17,421 nucleotides of DNA from the NCBI GenBank assembly GCA_030152265.1, contig JASLHQ010000033.1:1-17421 (forward strand), given 5' to 3'. Shown in pieces: positions 13,498 to 17,421 of the stretch. The notes below the pieces were generated by a model. That model saw only the letters and a program-made list of their open reading frames with translations. It searched no databases and was not told where the DNA came from. The position numbers were made by a program, and so were the translations under genes. The stretch is from Savagea sp. (GTDB taxonomy: Bacteria; Bacillota; Bacilli; Bacillales_A; Planococcaceae). The stretch's first letter is position 1; each line of letters begins with the position of its first letter.

Positions 13498-14631
13498 TTA
13501 CGAATAATTCGGTACGTACACTTCACCTTTCATAATGCGACGTGCGGTGCGGTCTAACCCGACGTACACGACGTCGTCACGTGACGCATTCATTTGAAGT
13601 CTCACTTCCGCTTTCCCTTCAGGATGCCCGATTGGAATGAGCTCCCCTTCGATTGGACGTGCGAGCTGTTCGACGATTGTGCCTTTTAAAGAGGCTGCCG
13701 CTGATAAATTGTACAAGCCACTTCCCGCATACGTTCGATGAATTTTTTGCATCGACACCATTTTCGAATAAATAATGATGTCTGACGCATTCGTCACGTC
13801 CCCTTTCGAATTCGTATATGTGATAGGCTCATGGACGAGTGCGATTTTCGGAATCGTTTGAGAATCGAGCGCTTCTTCCATCGTCTTCGTTAAACCAGAT
13901 GCGATCGAAGCGGCGAGTCGAATTTGTTCTAACTTTTCGATTAACGGACGATCTTCTCGAAGGTCACTTAACAATCGCTCTGTCGTCAGTCCGAGATCTT
14001 TCGCTCGCACGTAGACGAACGGGTTGACGATGTCGACGACGGACACTTCATACGTTTCATTCCCGACTTGTAGTGAATGGACGGGACCGAGTGGCATCGT
14101 CGCGCCGAGCTTCGAACCTCCCGGATGCATCATTTTCACTTCGATGCGGCCGCCTTTTTGCTTCACGCCGGCCATGTCATAATCGCCGACGACCGCATAT
14201 TCCCCGTCCTCGACAGGTACTGTCATCGCGATCACTCGATTAATATTCGTATTAAAAACACGCACTTCTACCGATGTCGCACCTTCTGGAATATCGACAT
14301 ACCCTTCATCGACGACATACGCACCGACCGCCCCCATCAAATTGCCACACGTTCCGTGCGCATCGACATGATCGTGCTCAATGCCGATTTGATAAAACGT
14401 GTAGTTCATGTGAACGCTTTCATCATTAGGCGGACTCATGACGACTACTTTACTCGTATGCGACGTCCCGCTCCCTAACCCGTTAATTTGGTTATTGTTT
14501 ACAGAATCCATGACGTTTAAAAAAATGCGATGTTGTTCTTCCTTCTCTTTCGGCAAATCATCCGAATGGAAAAACACACCTCGACTCGTACCCCCACGAT
14601 ATACGCTCGCTTTCACACGCATTTGTGCCAT
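13498..14631 (-). CDS. prpF: 2-methylaconitate cis-trans isomerase family protein
   Basis: A 377-residue PrpF-family isomerase. With AcnD it turns 2-methylcitrate into the 2-methylaconitate that is rehydrated in the propionate-degrading methylcitrate cycle. The fold is a two-lobed, diaminopimelate-epimerase-like one. The two catalytic residues proposed for Shewanella PrpF (Lys73 and Cys107, 34 residues apart) have counterparts here: Lys61 (SHTSKVVVM) and Cys95 (AHGTCGNLMGAVG), also 34 apart. The N-terminal motif reads YRGGTSRG, with Arg where many relatives have Lys. Later motifs GSKLGATMPLG and the C-terminal half also fit the family. The ATG at 14631 has AAGGGGGAG 5 nt upstream. It is first in a two-gene operon with the aconitase-like gene. 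The PrpF family also includes 4-oxalomesaconate tautomerases and other isomerases, so the exact substrate rests on the neighbour. Confidence 0.9.
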   Translation of the reverse strand: MAQMRVKASVYRGGTSRGVFFHSDDLPKEKEEQHRIFLNVMDSVNNNQINGLGSGTSHTSKVVVMSPPNDESVHMNYTFYQIGIEHDHVDAHGTCGNLMGAVGAYVVDEGYVDIPEGATSVEVRVFNTNINRVIAMTVPVEDGEYAVVGDYDMAGVKQKGGRIEVKMMHPGGSKLGATMPLGPVHSLQVGNETYEVSVVDIVNPFVYVRAKDLGLTTERLLSDLREDRPLIEKLEQIRLAASIASGLTKTMEEALDSQTIPKIALVHEPITYTNSKGDVTNASDIIIYSKMVSMQKIHRTYAGSGLYNLSAAASLKGTIVEQLARPIEGELIPIGHPEGKAEVRLQMNASRDDVVYVGLDRTARRIMKGEVYVPNYS

Positions 14632-14662
14632 ACGTTCTCCCCCTTTTCTTCCATTTCATTCT

Positions 14663-14668
14663 ATTATA
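14663..14668 (-). promoter_or_regulatory. Candidate -10 box of the prpF operon
   Basis: TATAAT on the minus strand (GTATATAATAG), about 32 nt before prpF. The -35 area falls in the T-run of the preceding terminator and shows no consensus. No catabolite-repression (cre) site was recognised. Confidence 0.5.
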
Positions 14669-14683
14669 TACAATTTCACAACG

Positions 14684-14714
14684 AAAAAAAGAGCAACCAT
14701 CGAAATGGTCGCTC
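14684..14714 (-). terminator. Terminator of the asparaginase-ribokinase operon
   Basis: On the minus strand GAGCGACCAT (14714-14705) and ATGGTTGCTC (14700-14691) pair with one G-U around a TTCG tetraloop, followed by seven T. Confidence 0.93.
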
Positions 14715-14738
14715 TCACACTACAAATGAGGATCGCAT

Positions 14739-15089
14739 TCATCCCATTCGAGTTCGTAATTGTTTTTCATACGATGGATCTAAAATGCCTTCTTTTCCGT
14801 CATGAATGATCGGTAAAATCATTCCTTTTTGCAATGTTTTAAATTCTGTCGGGCGCATAAATGAACGGACGTATAGCTCGGTATGAGGCGCTTCGACGAG
14901 TTTGACGAGGATACGAATTTCTTGTGCGACGTCTCCTTGACACATCGGTCCGCCTCCTCCGACTTGAATTTCGCCAAGCATTTCCGCTTGTGCCACTTGT
15001 CCTTTTTTCATCATCGTGCGCTTCTGCATCATTTGCCAGACGAGCGTTCCGACGATGATGAGTACAATGACGATGATCGCAATTTTCAT
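14739..15089 (-). CDS. Membrane-anchored protein of unknown function
   Basis: A 116-residue protein, not recognised. One N-terminal transmembrane segment (about 3-20, IAIIVIVLIIVGTLVW) is followed by a basic stretch (KRTMMKK) and then a soluble domain of about 90 residues, with a glycine run VGGGG, one cysteine (Cys50) and a beta-rich region (RILVKLVEAP, ELYVRSF). It ends in KGMILPIIHDGKEG. That ending, a turn followed by a 'linker-to-strand' motif, recalls small beta domains found in many Bacillota membrane proteins of unknown role. The basic residues after the membrane segment suggest that the soluble part is cytoplasmic. The start ATG overlaps the rbsK stop as ATGA, so the two are translationally coupled. 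It is the last gene of the asparaginase operon, 25 nt before the hairpin. Confidence 0.8.
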   Translation of the reverse strand: MKIAIIVIVLIIVGTLVWQMMQKRTMMKKGQVAQAEMLGEIQVGGGGPMCQGDVAQEIRILVKLVEAPHTELYVRSFMRPTEFKTLQKGMILPIIHDGKEGILDPSYEKQLRTRMG

Positions 15090-16012
15090 AGGCGTTCCCT
15101 TCTTTCTTGAAACTGCTCCACTTCTTCGCGCGTCGGCATTCCTTCTTGCACACCGCGCTTCGTCACTTTTAATGCTGCGACGGTATTCGCAAATCGAGCC
15201 GCTTCGACGAACGATAATTCCTCAACGAGTCCTGTCGCAAGTGCACCCGCAAAACAATCGCCCGCTCCGATCGTATCGACCGCTGCAACGCGAATCGGTT
15301 GGATTTCTGTTACACGCTCTCCTTCGCAAACGAAGAGCGACTCAGACCCTCTTTTAAAAATCGCTCGTTCAATATCGTACTGCTTCAATACTTGCATCGC
15401 GCGGCGTGCTGTCTCTTCATCACGGACAGAAAAGCCGACGACTTGTTCTGTTTCGACTTCATTCGGGACGATGCAATCAGCAGCGCGCAGTAATGATTCT
15501 GTAAGGCGAGCGACGGGAGCGGGGTCTAAAATGACATACATGCCGAGCGCTTTCGCTACTTCCATCGCACGCAAGACGTTCTCTTCTGGTGTTTCCAACT
15601 GGACAAGCAATATTTGAGCTCCATCAAAATGACGTACTGCTCGTTCGACGGATGAAGCTGATTTTTCTACATTCGCTCCAGGAACGTATAAAATCGTATT
15701 GTCACCTCGCTCCGTCAATAAAATCGCCGTTTGTCCTGTACGAACACCTCGCAAACGTTCTACTTCAGTGTCGTCGATGCCATTTTGCGCAAGACCTTCC
15801 ACTAAACGCTCCCCGTACGCATCTTCCCCGACAGCACCGACCATCGCGACACGACGTCCGAGCTTCGCTGCCGCAACTGCTTGATTCGCTCCTTTTCCAC
15901 CCGCATACTCTTCAATCGATGAACCTTCTAACGTTTCCCCTTCTTGTGGAAAATACGGAATATGCGTTACGACGTCCATATTTAAACTACCCATCACACA
16001 AATTTCAACCAT
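15086..16012 (-). CDS. rbsK: Ribokinase (PfkB family)
   Basis: A 308-residue sugar kinase that phosphorylates D-ribose to ribose 5-phosphate with ATP in the cytoplasm. It shows the N-terminal substrate region GSLNMD (8-13), the first PfkB signature AGGKGANQA (37-45), NEVET (184-188) for Mg-phosphate contacts, and the second signature DTIGAGDCFAGAL (246-258), where Asp252 is the catalytic base. The C-terminal ALKVTKRGVQEGMP is also typical of RbsK. Length is normal. AGGAGG lies 7 nt before the ATG. It follows the asparaginase by 11 nt and overlaps the membrane-protein gene by 4 nt. No ribose transporter (rbsDACB) or RbsR regulator is next to it, so ribose may come from nucleosides, or the substrate may be another pentose or nucleoside. 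Family is sure, substrate is likely. Confidence 0.92.
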   Translation of the reverse strand: MVEICVMGSLNMDVVTHIPYFPQEGETLEGSSIEEYAGGKGANQAVAAAKLGRRVAMVGAVGEDAYGERLVEGLAQNGIDDTEVERLRGVRTGQTAILLTERGDNTILYVPGANVEKSASSVERAVRHFDGAQILLVQLETPEENVLRAMEVAKALGMYVILDPAPVARLTESLLRAADCIVPNEVETEQVVGFSVRDEETARRAMQVLKQYDIERAIFKRGSESLFVCEGERVTEIQPIRVAAVDTIGAGDCFAGALATGLVEELSFVEAARFANTVAALKVTKRGVQEGMPTREEVEQFQERRERL

Positions 16013-16023
16013 ACACGTTCCTC

Positions 16024-17010
16024 CTAATACTGTTCAAAATACGTTTGAATCGTTGCGACATCTTGCGTTTGACGCAACGCTAATTTTAATAAAATGCGTG
16101 CTTTTTGAGGAGAAAGCGTATCTGTCGTCACAAATGGAATGTGCGCATACGTATCGATTGGAATGACAACTCCCGAACCGACGCGACTACTCATCGCCAC
16201 AACGACCCCTGCCTCAACAGCTCGCTCAATCGCCTCTTCTTCTAGCGGACTACAACGCCCAGCTCCTGTCCCCGCAATGACGATTCCTTTCGCTCCCGCT
16301 GCGACGAGCGCATCAATCATGACACCGTCTGCCCCTGCATAGGAATAAACGATATCGACTCGTGGAAGCGCATCAAACGACTCATTGGCCCACATACTTT
16401 GCACAGTATGCTTCCGAACCGGTCGATGCAAAAGGCGAACATGATGATCCGGGTCGACCGTTCCGAGTGATCCCGTATTCATCGACTGGAACGTTTGTAA
16501 ACGATACGTACTCGTCTTAGACACATCACGCGCACTCCACACTTCATTATTCAAAACGACGAGTACACCGCAACTACTTGCTTCCGATGACGCGGCGACT
16601 TGTATCGCATTTAATATATTCATTGAAACGTCTGTACTCAATCCGGAAAATGGACGTTGCGCTCCTGTCACGACGACAGGCTTCTCACTCGGCACCGTCA
16701 AATGTAAAAAATACGCCGTCTCTTCTAACGTATTCGTTCCGTGTGTAATGACGACACCGTCGTACCCTTCTTCTTCTAAAATCGCAGTCACCCGTTCCTT
16801 CAACAATACCCAATGGCGGTCGTCGATAACCGTGCTACTGAAGTTCGAAAGTTGCTCCACATCGACTTCCGCAAAACGACGTAACTCTGGAAGTGACGCT
16901 ATAATGTCTTCTCCACTATAATGACCCGATACGTAATTGCGCACGTCGAGTCGATCGTCATGATGCGCTGAAATCGTACCACCTGTCGCGATCACTTTAA
17001 TCCGTTTCAT
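16024..17010 (-). CDS. ansA: L-asparaginase
   Basis: A 328-residue asparaginase/glutaminase-family enzyme that hydrolyses L-asparagine to aspartate and ammonia. There is no signal peptide, so it is cytoplasmic. It has the nucleophile Thr12 in ATGGTIS, the second catalytic threonine in VITHGTNTLEETAYF (Thr92) and Lys165 in SARDVSKTST. These match the Thr12, Thr89 and Lys162 of E. coli AnsB. The residue after Thr92 is Asn93, where AnsB has Asp90, part of the Thr-Lys-Asp triad. VVVTGAQRP and the C-terminal domain (about 215-328) fit the family. Residue numbering uses the ATG at 17010: GGGGAG lies 6 nt upstream, while the ATG at 17016 directly abuts it. It is the first gene of an operon with rbsK and a small membrane protein. 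Confidence 0.92.
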   Translation of the reverse strand: MKRIKVIATGGTISAHHDDRLDVRNYVSGHYSGEDIIASLPELRRFAEVDVEQLSNFSSTVIDDRHWVLLKERVTAILEEEGYDGVVITHGTNTLEETAYFLHLTVPSEKPVVVTGAQRPFSGLSTDVSMNILNAIQVAASSEASSCGVLVVLNNEVWSARDVSKTSTYRLQTFQSMNTGSLGTVDPDHHVRLLHRPVRKHTVQSMWANESFDALPRVDIVYSYAGADGVMIDALVAAGAKGIVIAGTGAGRCSPLEEEAIERAVEAGVVVAMSSRVGSGVVIPIDTYAHIPFVTTDTLSPQKARILLKLALRQTQDVATIQTYFEQY

Positions 17011-17033
17011 GTCCATCTCCCCTTTTTCTTTTT

Positions 17034-17039
17034 ATTATA
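17034..17039 (-). promoter_or_regulatory. Candidate -10 box of the asparaginase operon
   Basis: TATAAT on the minus strand, 23 nt before the asparaginase start and just after the terminator of the upstream gene. The -35 region overlaps that hairpin and matches no consensus, so the promoter is weakly supported. Confidence 0.5.
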
Positions 17040-17042
17040 CAC

Positions 17043-17077
17043 AAAAAAGCCTTAGCACCGATGTCGATGCTAAGGCT
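17043..17077 (-). terminator. Terminator after the methylmalonate-semialdehyde dehydrogenase gene
   Basis: On the minus strand AGCCTTAGCA (17077-17068) pairs with TGCTAAGGCT (17057-17048), with a 10-nt loop and a run of T. It begins 9 nt after the stop codon. Confidence 0.93.
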
Positions 17078-17085
17078 CGTATCAT

Positions 17086-17421
17086 TTAGTTACTTGGGAA
17101 AGCGAAGCTCATTTCTTTGTCGTCTGATTCTTTTAACCAGCGCTCTGAAATTGTTTTCGTTTTCGTGAAGAAGCGTGCTTGGTCTGGACCGAACATGTGG
17201 CCATCTCCGAAGCGTGACGCTTTGAATCCAGCGAAGTTGTAGTATCCGACTGGAATTGGAATTGGAACGTTAACGCCGACCATTCCGACTTCGATTTCTG
17301 TCGTGAACTGACGCGCTGCGTATCCGTTATTCGTAAAGATCGTTACCCCGTTACCGAGTTCATGATCGTTAATAATTTGAATCGCTTCATCTAAATCTTT
17401 CGTGCGGACGATATTACGAAC
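17086..17421 (-). CDS. iolA: Methylmalonate-semialdehyde dehydrogenase (CoA-acylating), C-terminal part
   Basis: This is the last 111 residues of an aldehyde dehydrogenase, read in frame from the window edge to the stop at 17086. Family features are VRTKDLDEAI and the NDHELGNGVTIFT block, then GMVGVNVPIPIPVGYYNF, AGFKASRFGDGHMFG, and PDQARFFTKTKTISERW, which is the IolA/MmsA C-terminal signature. The enzyme oxidises methylmalonate semialdehyde to propionyl-CoA and malonate semialdehyde to acetyl-CoA, using NAD and CoA, in valine and inositol breakdown. Nothing of the catalytic cysteine or NAD-binding part is in the window. Two genes, mmsA and iolA, are used for this family. Its product propionyl-CoA would feed the methylcitrate pathway suggested by prpF and acnD. 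Confidence 0.9.
   Translation of the reverse strand, partial: VRNIVRTKDLDEAIQIINDHELGNGVTIFTNNGYAARQFTTEIEVGMVGVNVPIPIPVGYYNFAGFKASRFGDGHMFGPDQARFFTKTKTISERWLKESDDKEMSFAFPSN

Noticed and set aside
17048..17077. TTAGCA...TGCTAA inverted repeat resembling a CIRCE heat-shock operator
   Set aside because: CIRCE is TTAGCACTC-N9-GAGTGCTAA. Here the arms are only AGCCTTAGCA with a T-run straight after and lie right behind a stop codon, so it is a terminator.

Overview
The window looks like a piece of a low-to-mid GC Bacillota chromosome, most likely order Bacillales. The grounds are strong GGAGG-type ribosome binding sites, a tRNA-Trp T-box leader, intrinsic terminators after most units, and gene types common in that order (IolA/MmsA-type dehydrogenase, short cytoplasmic asparaginase, trpE directly followed by trpD). 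I cannot name the species. Every gene but one (a lipoprotein) lies on the minus strand, so transcription runs mostly right to left. No rRNA, tRNA, IS element, phage gene or CRISPR array was seen.

Layout. 1-2179: start of a tryptophan operon (trpE, then trpD cut by the window edge) behind a complete Trp T-box leader with its own promoter, specifier loop, T-box sequence and attenuator hairpin. 2185-3982: a 68-residue unknown protein, a divergent 404-407 residue lipoprotein with two copies of one domain and an odd start codon, a bidirectional terminator, and a 58-residue single-pass membrane protein. 4214-5522: an OsmC-type thiol peroxidase and an EAL-fold protein that has lost its catalytic residues. 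5811-10762: a four-gene chaperone operon with its own terminator and a likely promoter. In transcription order it holds a GrpE-like protein, an HscC-like Hsp70, a two-TM membrane J-like protein without the HPD motif, and a second HscC-like Hsp70. This is the most interesting region.

10827-14668: prpF and an aconitase-superfamily gene next to it, read as acnD; together they would carry out the dehydration and isomerisation steps of the 2-methylcitrate cycle. 14684-17039: an asparaginase, ribokinase and small membrane protein operon. 17043-17421: the 3' end of an iolA/mmsA-type CoA-acylating methylmalonate-semialdehyde dehydrogenase.

How the genes fit together. IolA/MmsA makes propionyl-CoA (from valine or other sources) or acetyl-CoA (from inositol), and AcnD/PrpF belong to a propionyl-CoA disposal route, so the two ends of the right half may be linked in metabolism although they are in separate transcription units. 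The Hsp70 operon carries its own exchange factor and its own membrane-bound J-like partner, which suggests a dedicated system at the membrane and not the housekeeping DnaK machine. Its role is not visible from the sequence. All assignments come from reading motifs by eye; no database search was run.
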